Assembly (NCBI GenBank): GCA_019155205.2
Contig: JAHNZQ020000227.1
Location: 419,072 to 483,071, forward strand
DNA: 64,000 nt
Reading direction: 5' to 3'
Source of the DNA: Gracilaria vermiculophylla
Taxonomy: Eukaryota; Rhodophyta; Florideophyceae; Gracilariales; Gracilariaceae
Shown: positions 10,301 to 21,408 of the stretch, in pieces
Numbering within the stretch: the first letter of the stretch is position 1
Layout: the number at the start of each line of letters is the position of its first letter
Notes under the pieces: generated by a model
Told to the model about the DNA's origin: nothing
What the model saw: only the letters and a program-made list of their open reading frames with translations
Databases searched by the model: none
Translations under genes and position numbers: made by a program

Positions 10301-11722
10301 TTGGTATCACTCCTACCTGATCCCAATCCAATCCTAGATGAAGGTGCTCCCCCCTCTACTGGAGGTGTCAACAACGCTATCACTATCTGTGATATACTTG
10401 ATATACCTTTTAAAATCGAGCCCCCACGCGTAAGGTACCATCACGGATGGGGAGACGAATGCCTCGGAGCAAAGATGATCATTTGCTCGAGGTCTATCAC
10501 TGTCCACGATAATGCCGGCAAACCAACCTCCTTCACATTCGAACTAGTTTCGGGTAAATCGCCTCTTATCTAAGGACAAGAAGTCCGCGCGTATTGCAAC
10601 ACGTTTAATCTTGCAGAGAAAAAGTACATTGAAATGTGGCGTCCTTTCGATGACGCTTACCACTATCTATTCCCATACATATTACCACAAAACCGCAGAT
10701 TGCACCTTGACTTAGCACCTCACCCATTTTCTACCAAGAAGACACTCCTCGGCAACATACACGCGAATACCAAACGAAAGCTGTTAGCCTTCTGCAAAAG
10801 AGTACACCGCTACACACATGCGACACCAGAGGAGACGAAAGCCCTTTGCCAAGAGGCTGGAATGTTGGATGATAAACTCATAGCTGCTATCGAGCGCGTT
10901 TTCGCAGCATGCGAGGTCTGCGTAAAGAACGGAAGACCAATACCATCAAAAAAGGTATCTCTCTCGCATGTCAACCAGGCGTTTAACGTCGAAGTTCAAA
11001 TTGATTTTTTCTTCCCAACCGTTCGGGGCAGAAAACAAACTGTCATGAAAATGACAAACACTGGCACGAATTTCACAGAGGTCGAGCTTTGTGTGTCCCG
11101 GTTAGGGCAAACTATGATACATATCATAGAAACCGTTTGGATCTATCACCATGGCGCACCAGCAGCCATCTCCGCGGATGACGAATACAATTGCACGGCT
11201 GTTCGTAAATTTCTCCGAGCACATAACATCGAATTCAAGTCAAGACCGATACGCAAACACAACAAGACCGGAATTGTGGAGCGAAAGAACGCGACCATTA
11301 AGGCCATCCTCAGCAAGGTCGATGACGAGCCGAGCAATGCGACATCGGAAACCATTCTTAAGAGAGCCACCTTTCTCTCCAACTTGTTCTCACGCAGCAA
11401 AGTGCTCAGCTCATTCGAACTTGTAAAAGGCTACCGTCCGTCTGTCGTCGGACTACCACGAACTACTGTTACACAGGAGCTCCTGGTGGCTCACAAAGAG
11501 CAAACAACCATCCGAAAACTGAAGAAATCACTGCATTCCAAGTCGCATCAAGGACATCAACCTTCACTTTACAGCCACGGTGATCACATCTGGGTGTTCT
11601 ACAACACCAGCAAGCAGAACGAAGCGGTCAAATGGGTAAAAGCTACCGTTATCGCCGCGCATCCACACTACTTAAGAGTCAAACGCAGTTCCCGCGGTCG
11701 CCCAATGCGTGTTGCATACTAA
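10301..11722 (+). pseudogene. protease and integrase of Copia B
   Basis: A protease segment (Leu-Asp-Glu-Gly-Ala-Pro-Pro-Ser, where Asp-Thr/Ser-Gly-Ala is expected) ends in a TAA at 10571-10573. The same frame continues into a 362-codon integrase. Its N-terminal zinc site is a His-x3-His pair and CEVC. The catalytic core has Asp in Val-Gln-Ile-Asp-Phe, Asp in Ala-Asp-Asp-Glu-Tyr and Glu in Ile-Val-Glu-Arg-Lys-Asn, so the DDE triad is complete. The C-terminal part includes a His-Ile-Trp-Val segment. Only the single nonsense codon separates protease and integrase. Confidence 0.75.
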
Positions 11723-12320
11723 GGCGTCCGATTAGCACCCACGAGCACTTTCACCACCGAACTAATGTCCTGTTCTCTCGAAGAAGAACGGGCCCAACCA
11801 ATGGACGATACGGACCAGATGGAGGAGCAACCTTCCGTGGTTATCAACCAACAGGATTCCACCGTGACCGCACAGAACCTTCGTACCGCCATACTTATCA
11901 CCGAAACGCTGCCTTCGCCAACGACCGCTGCCGCTATTACCGAAAAAAAACTCGTCGCATGCACTTCTAGGTACACCTGCCACTACCACCCTACTCGCCA
12001 ACCACAACATACAGGAGCCGCCTGCCAACAACGACTTACGAGAAACGCCTGCCGAAACGGCCACCAACCGTCCCGATGGGTGGGCCAGGGATACTGGTGA
12101 TTATGCAACTACAGATCGGCACGGTAGACTCCAAGTTAGGACGGGACAATCCTTGCAAAGAGATATATTCAGAGACATGGATAGAATTCATGAAGTAATC
12201 GGATCCAAGCAAGTTACATATACGCAACCGCCATTTGCACCGCGCTTCATATTTGAAGAGGCACTGAAGTCCGAACACGACTCTAATTGGACTCACACCT
12301 AAGAGGAATTACTTGCCCAC
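11723..12320 (+). pseudogene. integrase-RT linker of Copia B up to insertion point
   Basis: The linker is Thr/Pro-rich and reads coherently in shifting frames. Near 12230-12320 a Glu-Ala-Leu-Lys-Ser-Glu and Asn-Trp pattern matches the start of Copia reverse transcriptases. It is cut at 12320 by the 5' LTR of element C. Confidence 0.5.
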
Positions 12321-12955
12321 TGTAGAATATTCTTGCAGAGCTACGACACGTAATGGACAAATTTGTACGAACCCCATCGGGGTCATGGCTACAGTACAGT
12401 ACACAAAAACGGCGTATAATATTCATTTGTTACATACCGTTGCGTGTGTGCAGATGCACTCAACACGCAATAACTACGCTGGCCACGGAATCTGTCAATT
12501 CTAGCAGCGAGTAATTTTCGTCACAGATTACGTGCATGGATGACATCCAAACAAGTAATAGATAATTAGTTGTAGGAGATTCAGAGTTTTAGAACAGTAT
12601 AAAAAGAGAAGGACGGCAAGAACGTTCCCAACTTCTCCAACAACGATTAACAACATATAAATTCAACGCTATCTTATCGGGAGACCGCGCATACTTTGCA
12701 ATTACAGCCTATCAGTCGCAGGACCCACGCAACGCCTTCAAGGGCGTATACGTTTGAAGCTACGACAGATACGCGGTAGATTCGGCAGTTCCGTTTGGAC
12801 TCAGCCCCATCAGGAGGCCGTCAGTTCTCTCGCATCTGTGAGAGTAGCTTTCTTTAATTTTCATAGCTCAACAGAGAGTCGCGGATTAGAGGATCTACCG
12901 GACCATACTCATTGAGCCTAAGCAGTTCTGATAATATTTCACACTATTCTCAACA
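12321..12955 (+). repeat. 5' LTR of Copia C
   Basis: This is a 635-bp repeat starting TG and ending CA, nearly identical to 17911-18545. Nine of the eleven differences between the copies lie in its first 190 bp and two in the last 20 bp. Confidence 0.92.
12598..12606 (+). promoter_or_regulatory. TATA box in the LTR of Copia C
   Basis: TATAAAAAG lies in the middle of the LTR, and the 3' LTR has the same sequence. Its place fits an LTR promoter, with U3 to its left and R/U5 to its right. Confidence 0.6.
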
Positions 12956-13002
12956 GGTTTAACTGTTACGGTCGACCACAATTGTAACAGTACAGGGGAA
13001 AT

Positions 13003-14499
13003 ATGTCAGAAAATTCTGAAACGCGAGAGAATGGAGAAAAAGGAAATGAATATTCATCAGGGACCGGTAATGTGGATGCAGAAGCCTTACGAACATTCAA
13101 TAAGGCTCTATACCAACTCATTGGCGATCCAGATCCCCCACTCCCTAACGCATCTCGTGAAACTAAGAAAAAATATCGAGAAGAATTAGAAAAGTACTCT
13201 AAAGAAATGATGGAAGCTCTAAACGAATCAAACTGGCGTAATGAACACCTGTGGTATGAATTTAAATCCACGTTCACACCTGAATCAATCGGCTATCTAT
13301 CGAAAACTACAGCTTTCCGATGGATAACATTTTTGAAGGAGAGAGGTGTATACGTTCGTCGACAACAGGGATACAAACGTGCAAAAGCTCTGATCGATTG
13401 CTCGGAACAACCTACTTTCATTCCTTTACCACAAGAAGAAACAACGGGAAATGGAATCCCGACAGAGCAACCATCTGCCCCGATGCAGAAGAACAATGGA
13501 GACATGGCGCACAAATTAATTCAATCATCAGACGCCCAGACACAACACAAGGAACACCAAAGAGAAGGACGATACCTGGGAAATCGCCAAGATGAAGTAC
13601 TACAGTCGGCATCAGCAAAACGAACATTACAGGAAACGTTGCCCAATATATGTGCGAACTCTTTTCAAAACCATGGAACAATGCCATCCTCTCACAAAGA
13701 TGCATATAGTACAGGCCACTCATCTGGTTTCAATAATATGCTTAAGGCTTGTCAAGGACGATGTACGTACGGAGGAGGATTTGACGAAGATCTTCAGGGA
13801 GCATTAGACTTTTATGATTCAATGGCCAGACTTTGCCGCCTAACAGACATTGAAAAAGCCGAAGCCTTACCAGCAATACTTCGTGATGACGCATTATCTT
13901 TCTACATGAGAACATATCGAGTAGGAGATTCGTACCAGAATATCGTGGAGAAGATAACTCACAACTATGTCAATGACGAACATAGAAATCGTACCTTAAT
14001 CCTTTGGCAGTCCATGCGCTTGTCGCAAGCAATGCGAGAGAGCCCACACAAAAGCGAACTTGAAGTGTTTTGATATTTTTGCCACAAACTCTCTAAACTA
14101 CAAAACCAACTAGACCCAGCATACAGAACGGACAACTTTCTCCGGAACCAGCTGATCATATCCGTCGATACTCCACAGATTGCGCAGTCTATGCGATAGC
14201 GGGTACCTTCCACCTCACAGGAAGCTAGAAGCCGAATTGCAACCTTCCTTTCAAGCGAACCTCGATCTGCAGAAGCATACGTCACAAAACAAGTGGAAAA
14301 TTCCAGGAGCCTCTCCACTATGTATAGTTTGGGGGGTACGTATGGAAAAGATGCTAGAATATCTTTTCGCGGCCGAGGAAGAAAGAACAGAAGGGATTAC
14401 AACAGAAGAAGAATCTTATCAAAATGGCTTTCAGGAAAGAAAGGGTGTTACGTCTGCGGTAAAGACCACTTGGCACGTACAAGACACAATCAACAGTAA
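13003..14499 (+). pseudogene. Gag of Copia C
   Basis: ATG 13003 opens a frame that runs to TGA 14071-14073, continues in the same frame past TAG 14198-14200, and ends at TAA 14497-14499. The N-terminus is charged and hydrophilic. The capsid part is helical with Leu-Thr-Asp-Ile-Glu-Lys-Ala-Glu-Ala and Asp-Asp-Ala-Leu-Ser-Phe-Tyr motifs. The C-terminus is Arg-rich with a knuckle-like CYVCGKDH followed by Arg-His. That differs from the canonical CX2CX4HX4C, with His in place of the last Cys. Two nonsense codons inactivate it. Confidence 0.7.
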
Positions 14500-14520
14500 A
14501 TCCGTGCAGGAATCGAGCGA

Positions 14521-15780
14521 ATGAAAACTACCAGTGCGTCTGCATTCATCACAGTCGAAGACCTTTCGGCCATCCTCGATGATATCACTAGAAACAACGA
14601 AGAAGAAATAGAAGACGGAGCTCATACTGTGTATAGCAGCGACAGTGATGACGACGAAGTCGAATTGGAAGAAGACACCGCCTATATAGTCGAATACGAA
14701 ATGGATCTTCACGCTGCGGATGAGATTTTGCTCTCCAATTCAGCTTTTGTTCATGGAATTGGATACCACAGAGACCGTGATGCAGCATTTGCAGAAATGG
14801 AGTGGGAACTTCAAAAGGGTGAGAATGAAAACTTTGAAGGGATCCGTATCGAAACTTGTGCAAACCGTTCTTCAGTTATGTCTTATGCCCAATACAAGGC
14901 TTACCGCGAATACTTTGAGGTTCCGTGTCATACTGACCGGTCAAGTGCTAGAAAACTTTCAGGAATTGGTGGTAGCTCGCAGCCAATCGGCACAGCCACC
15001 ATTCCAGTCCCGTTTCGGGACCTTAACCTTATGATTGATGTGACATTCCAAATCGTACAAGAAAGCATGCCACGCCTGCTCAGTATAAAAGATATGTACG
15101 ATAATGGACTGGAAATAAGCATCCAAGAACATTCTATCAAGTACAAACACCTAACACAAGACTTATTATTCAAAAATTATTTTCTGATTTATAATTGGGA
15201 GCGTGGAGACTTATCTTATATACTGCACACGGAAACGGAGCTCCAGAAACTCCACCGAGTATCTGGTCACCCTTCTGTACAGTCCTTTACAAATTTACTG
15301 AAACGAGCTCGCCCTGACGAGATGGATACGGAAACGCGCAAAACCATCAAGGACCTAACAAAGGCATGTGTAACGTGTGCCGTCCACGCATCTCGGCCGA
15401 AAAGATTCAAGTTGACAGTTGGAACTGACGATATGAAATTCAATCACGTTGTAGCAGTGGACATCATGTATATAAATCAGAGACCAATACTACATGCAGT
15501 CGATGAGGCCACTCACTTTAACGCAGCTTCTTTTCTTAAACGCCTGACGTCTTCCGAAGTTTGGAGAACGCTACTACGATGTTGGTCATGACTTTACCTT
15601 GGGCCACCGGATTTTCTTCGCATCGATCAAGGAAGTAATTTCGTGTCAAAAGAGTTTCTAGACCTTTCTGAAGCAGAAGGAATTCGTATATTACCCTCGC
15701 CATCGAATCTCCATCCACAATGTCCCACGTTGAAAAATATCACGGGCCCCTCCGAGTAGCATTTCAGAATATTTGAGCAT
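14521..15780 (+). pseudogene. protease and integrase of Copia C
   Basis: An acidic N-terminal part and a protease-like part are followed from about 15240 by the integrase zinc site (His-x3-His with CVTC). The catalytic core has Asp in Ala-Val-Asp-Ile-Met-Tyr, a TGA at 15589-15591, and Asp in Ile-Asp-Gln-Gly-Ser. After a frameshift near 15.7 kb comes Glu in His-Val-Glu-Lys-Tyr-His. All three catalytic acids are present but no single frame contains them. Confidence 0.75.
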
Positions 15781-15818
15781 CACTACCTCACTCAGAGACC
15801 GATGTAGACTGTCTCCAA

Positions 15819-17858
15819 ATGGCCGTCAAATCTGTGAACAACACAATAGGTCCTGAAGGCCTTTGCCCAACCCTCTTAGTTTCTGGCTCTATACCCCGTC
15901 CGGCCCTCAGGACCCCGGCAGACACTGAACTCCAACGTGCAAGAGCAATTGATCTCGCCATGGACGCAGTCCAAAAGAAACAAGCAAAGCGTCGTGTCTC
16001 TTTTGGTCTTCGCCATTACAACGGTCCCAAGGCCAAGAAACAAAGCAGCGATCTAGAGAAATTACGTTCTGGGGCTCCTGTATATATCTATCGAGAGCAC
16101 GCAAAGACGTGGGAAGGACCATTCAAGTTCATCCAAATCGAAGGAGAGACTGTTGTTATCCAAATGCCACACGGCCGCCGCATACTTCGTTCCACGGTCG
16201 TCAAACCGGCTACCAATTCTACCCTGGAAAACTCAACACACTTCAATACCGAAACAAAGCAAGAAAATTCAATCCCGATGAAGATGACTGCAGAGGTTTT
16301 GCCCGCAATGTTTGGAGAACCGGTGCAGGTAGGAGAGTTATCAGCACCGCACCACAATCATAGTTTTATCGAATCGAGAAAGAAAGAATTGAAGGGTTTA
16401 GAAGAACAAGGGACTTTAAAAGTGGTCGATGCCATTCACATCCCCAAAAATATTGGGATATACGGATCTAAATGGGTAGACGTGGTGAAAACTATAGATG
16501 GAAGGACAATCGAGAAGTCAAGACTTCTGGCACAGAACTTTAGGGACCACGGTGCGCTGGAAATTGCAACAAAGTCTCCAACCGTGAGCAGACTAGGACA
16601 ACGACTTGCGATTGCTTTATCTGCCATATTTCAAGAACACAATGCCTACGAAGGAGATATATCCCAAGCTTATATACATTTAGAATCGATGATAGGACGC
16701 AACATTTATCTTCACCCTCAACCCGAAATGAATCTGAAAGATGGCCAGGTGATACTCGTTCGTAAACCTCTATATGAAATTCCAGAAAGCGGACTACACT
16801 GGTTTCTCACTTATCACAAACACCACAAAGAAAAGTTGCAGATGACCCCAACACTCGCTGACACTTGTGTCCTATACAGACAAGGTCACAATACTCTAGA
16901 TGGATTGACCATCCTGCAAGTCGACGATTTCTTTGGACACGGAACAGACCGTTTTCTGAAAGACGAAGAAAAACATTCGAGCAGATTCAAGTCTAAACCA
17001 TGTCAGTATCTAAGGGAAGGAGAGTCAGCTACATTTAATGGGATGAAGATTTCTAAGAAGTCAAATGGAACTATGGAAATATCGCAGGGGAAAAAACTTC
17101 GGTCTCTTAAATATCCTAACTCAACAAAGGATTTTGCTAGTGTTCGAGCTCAAGCACAATACATTGCATGTTGCACTCGACCAGACATTTCAGCTGCTGT
17201 ACAGCTTCCGGCCAGCTCTGCGTCTGCCCCACAAACAGTACACTTTCGACGAATGCGAGCAATCATCGACAGATGTCATGAGACGGCGGATGTTGGATTG
17301 AAGTACGTACCACTAGACTTGGAAACCACGCGATTGGCTCTCTTCACCGACGCTTCATTCGCCAACACTGAAAAATTGAAGTGCCAGATGGGATTTGTAC
17401 TCCTTCTAACGGATGATAACAAGAACGCAAATATCATCCATTACGGAAGCTCAAGATGCAAACGCGTCACACGCTCAGTGATGGCAGCCGAGATACACGG
17501 TCTGATGTATGGTTTTGATCAAGCATATGTCGCCAAGCATATGCTAGAAGAAATTCTTGCACGCACTATTCTTGTCGATGGCTATGTTGATTCACGAAAA
17601 GTATTTAATGCAATTGCAAAACATGGACTAACCCTTGAAAAGCGGCTACAAATAGATGTGAGTGCACTAAAGGAAAGCCACGAAAGGGGAGAACTGCGGT
17701 ATTTAGCATGAATTCCAGGGAAACAAAAAGTGGCAGATGGATTAACAAAAGGTCTCGTTAACGAAAGCCATGCTTTATGGAAATTGATAACATCTAACAG
17801 ATTACACCTCAAACCAACCGGATGGATTGAGGGAATGAAATACAGCTCCAACTGCTAA
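15819..17858 (+). pseudogene. integrase C-terminus, reverse transcriptase and RNase H of Copia C
   Basis: A 630-codon frame starts in the integrase end (a Gly-Pro-Glu-Gly-Leu motif as in element A) and its basic, SH3-like tail. Reverse transcriptase covers about residues 190-480. It has Lys-Trp-Val-Asp, an Arg-Leu-Leu-Ala-Gln segment, Asp-Ile-Ser-Gln-Ala-Tyr, and a catalytic Val-Asp-Asp preceded by Gln rather than Tyr. RNase H has Phe-Thr-Asp-Ala-Ser and a Met-Ala-Ala-Glu-Ile segment. A TGA at 17709-17711 precedes a further 49 in-frame codons with the conserved Val-Ala-Asp-Gly-Leu-Thr-Lys, ending at TAA 17858. Confidence 0.85.
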
Positions 17859-17910
17859 CCACAGCACTGAGAATCGCAAAATTTGTTCCTAGAAAAGAAA
17901 AATCCTGGAC

Positions 17911-18545
17911 TGTAGAATATTCTTGCTGAGCTACGACACATAATGAACAAATTTGTACGAACCCCATCGGGGTCATGGCTACAGTACAGTATACAAAAAC
18001 GGCGTATAATATTCATTTATTACATACCGTTGCGTGTGTGCAGATGCACTCAACACGCAATAACTGCTCTGGCCACGGAATCTATCAGTTCTAGCAGCGA
18101 GTAATTTTCGTCACAGATTACGTGCATGGATGACATCCAAACAAGTAATAGATAATTAGTTGTAGGAGATTCAGAGTTTTAGAACAGTATAAAAAGAGAA
18201 GGACGGCAAGAACGTTCCCAACTTCTCCAACAACGATTAACAACATATAAATTCAACGCTATCTTATCGGGAGACCGCGCATACTTTGCAATTACAGCCT
18301 ATCAGTCGCAGGACCCACGCAACGCCTTCAAGGGCGTATACGTTTGAAGCTACGACAGATACGCGGTAGATTCGGCAGTTCCGTTTGGACTCAGCCCCAT
18401 CAGGAGGCCGTCAGTTCTCTCGCATCTGTGAGAGTAGCTTTCTTTAATTTTCATAGCTCAACAGAGAGTCGCGGATTAGAGGATCTACCGGACCATACTC
18501 ATTGAGCCTAAGCAGTTCTGATAATAATTCACCCTATTCTCAACA
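17911..18545 (+). repeat. 3' LTR of Copia C
   Basis: This is the second 635-bp LTR copy. A purine-rich AGAAAAGAAAAA lies about 20 bp upstream and may be the polypurine tract, though it is not adjacent to the LTR. Confidence 0.92.
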
Positions 18546-20038
18546 ACCTCAACGTGCCCAGGTCCGCGAACGTGATCACATCACATGTGGTGTATAAGCT
18601 CAAGACAGACGAGAGTGGCAACTGGAAATTAAAAGCGCACATCGTCGCACACGGGAACCATGATAACGAAAAAGACAGCGTCCGAAAAGACTCGTCAAAC
18701 GCCTCACTTTTTGCGTTTCGACTGCTCCTATCCCTCGTTACATTCCTTGGATTCAGGATTGGTACAGTCGACATCAAAGGTGCCTTCTTGCATAGCGGGC
18801 CAATTACCCGCCAGATATACGTCCGTCCCCCGCGAGAATGGCAAGTAAAAAGGGGTGTATTATGGAAATTGAACAAGCTACCTTATGGAATTGCAGACGC
18901 AGGTAGGCAATGGCAAAAGACGATCGATATTTGGATGTTGGAACATGTTGGAATGGAACGTGTCATAGGGCTCTCACGGCTGTTTTTGGAACGCGACACG
19001 TACGGCAACGTCATCTTACTCGTCGCAAAGGTTACAGATGACTTCTTACTAGGTGGTACTAAAGAAGCAATGCACCAGTTTACGAACATACTCAAGAAGC
19101 GTTTTGAAGCTCGAAAAGTCATCATCGACGACATTCTACACTTTGATGGTTATGAGATCGAACAAGACAAACATGGGAACATCTTAATGTCCATGGCGCG
19201 CTACATTGAACGCCTGAGACCCATCGAGCTATCAAGAACCAGACGCAAGCAGAGACTCGACGCCGTGACGGAACACGAGACGACACAGTACCGGTCCATT
19301 GCTGCAACACTTATGTTCCTTTGAAACGCCGTCTTGCCACAAGCATCATATGCAACATCCGTCCTGCAACAGATGGTAGCAAAGATCCGAGTGGAGGAGC
19401 TAACCGTAGCCAATGACATGCTCAAAGAGTTGCTCGCACTCAAACCGCAAATCACCTTCAAAGTCCCGCCGCAAGTCGATGAGATCTAAGAGATCATCGT
19501 CTCCTCTTTTTCGGATGCATTGTTTAACCATTCGGACGCAACAGGCTATGGACAGACTGGACTAATTACTGGACTGAGGATCAAAAGGAAAAGTGGGCTT
19601 GATCTGTTTCACCCTCTTGACTGGTCCAGTGCAAAACAGAAGAGGGTGCGTTACTCGCCATACGGGGCAGAAGTACTAGCGTGCGCTGAGGCTTATGATC
19701 GTGGATATTACGTAAAAAACGTACTCATGTCTATCTTCCGCAATACCAAGGTGAGAAGCGAACTCAGTACGGACTCCAGGTGCCTTTACGACACCATAAC
19801 CACCCTCTATGAAGCAAGGGACTACCGGCTCCGTCAGACCGTGCAACTCATACGCAATAGCTTCGATTCGTACGAACTAGACTACATGAGATGGATTTCT
19901 GGTGATACTAATCCTTCCGACGCGCTGACAAAACGCAACCAAAAGACATGGGCGCTACTTATCCAGATATTCGCAACAGGCATACTATGCGTCAACGTCG
20001 AATCCGGCTACGCAGTTAAGAGCGAGACGTGGCAATAA
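18546..20038 (+). pseudogene. reverse transcriptase and RNase H of Copia B
   Basis: The reading resumes right after the 3' LTR of C with Val-Tyr-Lys-Leu-Lys and Lys-Ala-His-Ile-Val-Ala-His-Gly. It runs through Thr-Val-Asp-Ile-Lys-Gly-Ala-Phe-Leu and a catalytic Thr-Asp-Asp-Phe (normally Val/Tyr-Asp-Asp). TGA 19322-19324 and TAA 19487-19489 interrupt it, but the frame stays the same into RNase H, which has Ser-Asp-Ala, Tyr-Ser-Pro-Tyr-Gly-Ala-Glu and a terminal Asp-Ala-Leu-Thr-Lys-Arg. The Copia domain order continues from 12320. Confidence 0.8.
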
Positions 20039-20614
20039 GCAGATTCGCACCACCTTCCACTTGTGCGATCGGGGAGGATGTGGCAATGTCTAAACTAACT
20101 TAGACAATGCTAATAAGCAGATAATAACAACAATGCAAATAAAGTAAACAAAGGCAACTGACATTCAGAAAAAACGAAGGACGCACAGCAACACAGATCC
20201 GCAACCTTCAGCACACTCGCAACCCTCAGCACGTCGCAACTACCAGCAAGTCCGCAAACTTTAGTAGCGATCAGCAACCATCAATACGTCCGCAATCGAC
20301 AGCTCTGTGTCAGCGACGAGCTTCTCCCGCAAACGAAAGCAAGCCGAAACAGAACAACGAGCGTATCCGCGATTCGAGTGTCGATATCGCGGAAGCATGA
20401 ATCGAGAAGTAACATACAGCGATAGATTATACCGACAATCGCAAAGGAAGCATAAAATAGAAGCGATAGGTATAAACAGGTGCAGAGCTAGAGAAAAAGA
20501 GAGCAGAGAAGAACTAACCTCTGCGAGCCCCTGTGCTCTTTACTTCGCCTGTAGAGTAGATTCCTGTCAACCGTATCCAGAATCTCGAAATGGCTAATTA
20601 CGATCTTTCCACAA
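20039..20614 (+). repeat. polypurine tract and probable 3' LTR of Copia B
   Basis: GGGGAGGA at 20071-20078 is directly followed by TGTGGCAATG, the usual join of polypurine tract and LTR. No matching 5' LTR is in the window, so the LTR end is unknown. It lies no further than the Tc1 end near 20615. Confidence 0.55.
20198..20305 (+). repeat. degenerate 17-20 bp tandem repeat, about six units
   Basis: Units of the form CCGCAACCNTCAGCANG recur at steps of 17-20 bp with rising divergence. They lie within the probable 3' LTR of Copia B. Confidence 0.6.
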
Positions 20615-20711
20615 CTGTACGACTACAAGATCAAAATTTAAAATAAATTCAAGTCCGAAAACCGTTTCAAAATTATAACAACTTTATTACGTTTAAGTGT
20701 TTTTTGGAAAC

Positions 20712-21196
20712 TCAGAAACTAATTTTTCCACCTTTTTGCTGAATAACGAAAATACAGCGTTTCGGAATCAAAATGATGTAGTCATTAAATGTAAAAATAG
20801 AAGTATTGTCCCAACAATTCTTAAAACAGTTTTTCAAATCAAAAACTGCGCTAAACCGCCTTTCATGGCCATAATCCGTTCTAGATAATAAATTACATCC
20901 ATTTTTAATGGGGTTTGCGTCTGGGGAGCGTGCCGGCCAATCCGTTACCGTAATAATTGCTTCATGTAGCCAATCTGTCACTACTTCAGATTTGTACACC
21001 AGTTAATTATCTCGCTGGAAAATAAACCTTCTTCCGTGTACACAATATGTGTTAGCTAGCCTATAGTTACCAACAACTTTTTGATAGCATGCAAAGTCTA
21101 TACGTGTGTGAATAAATGCAATATCTGTTTTCTCATATTCTAATATGCTAAAGTAGCAAGGACCATTATAGAACCACCTGAAGAGTTTCTTGTCCG
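20712..21196 (-). pseudogene. Tc1 transposase, C-terminal DDE part
   Basis: Two in-frame pieces separated by TAA 21003-21005 (possibly from the Gln-Asp-Asn-Ala region) read through the second catalytic segment (Phe-Gln-x-Asp-Asn). They continue into Trp-Pro-Ala-Arg-Ser-Pro-Asp-Ala-Asn-Pro-Ile, the DDE_3 hallmark. The residue after Pro-Ile, normally the catalytic Glu or Asp, is Lys here. A Pro-Lys-Arg-Cys-Ile-x-Val motif with a Gly-Gly-Lys tail closes the gene. The lost acidic residue and the stop show it is dead. Confidence 0.8.
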
Positions 21197-21395
21197 TGTA
21201 AGAGTAGGCTCTTACCAAAACAAAACTGACTTTACAAACTGGAGGCCCCCCCTCCCAGTAGTTCGAACCTTCTAAACGTTCGCATCTTATACTACAGTAG
21301 ACGTCCGCTGTTGAATGTGTGAATCTGAATTAAAACATTCACGGGCGTTCGCATAAATGCAATGTGAAAGTTCGTACTACGACCATTCTATTGCA
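21197..21395 (-). repeat. 3' LTR of Gypsy D
   Basis: A 199-bp repeat reading TGTAAGAG to CTATTGCA on the plus strand. It matches 25959-26157 with about seven substitutions and no length change. Confidence 0.9.
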
Positions 21396-21408
21396 CTCAC
21401 CCTCTCTT
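21396..21408 (-). promoter_or_regulatory. polypurine tract of Gypsy D
   Basis: On the minus strand AAGAGAGGGTGAG directly abuts the 3' LTR. It overlaps the last codons and the TGA of the integrase ORF, an economical layout. Confidence 0.7.

Larger units (their letters stand above)
12321..18545 (+). mobile_element. full-length Copia retrotransposon C, nested in B
   Basis: C has two direct 635-bp LTRs (12321-12955 and 17911-18545) that begin TGTAG and end CAACA and differ at 11 positions (1.7%). Between them gag, protease, integrase, reverse transcriptase and RNase H follow in Copia order. From gag through most of integrase all parts lie in one frame, broken by nonsense codons, with a single frameshift near 15.7 kb. 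The flanks CCCAC and ACCTC do not form a target duplication. The few LTR differences make this one of the youngest insertions in the window, but it is coding-dead. Confidence 0.9.
9897..20614 (+). mobile_element. Copia retrotransposon B, interrupted by element C
   Basis: B is read in two parts. 9897-12320 has the nucleocapsid, protease and integrase. 18546-20038 has reverse transcriptase and RNase H. Element C sits between them in the same orientation. Most of Gag and the 5' LTR are absent. A polypurine tract followed by TGTGGCAATG at 20079 marks a likely 3' LTR start. Within each half the reading frame is constant and is broken only by nonsense codons. B is a different lineage from A and C, judging by its integrase and its reverse-transcriptase region. 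Confidence 0.75.

Noticed and set aside
21255..21275. AGTTCGAACC in the Gypsy LTR resembles a T-loop
   Set aside because: The same motif occurs in both LTRs and has no cloverleaf around it.
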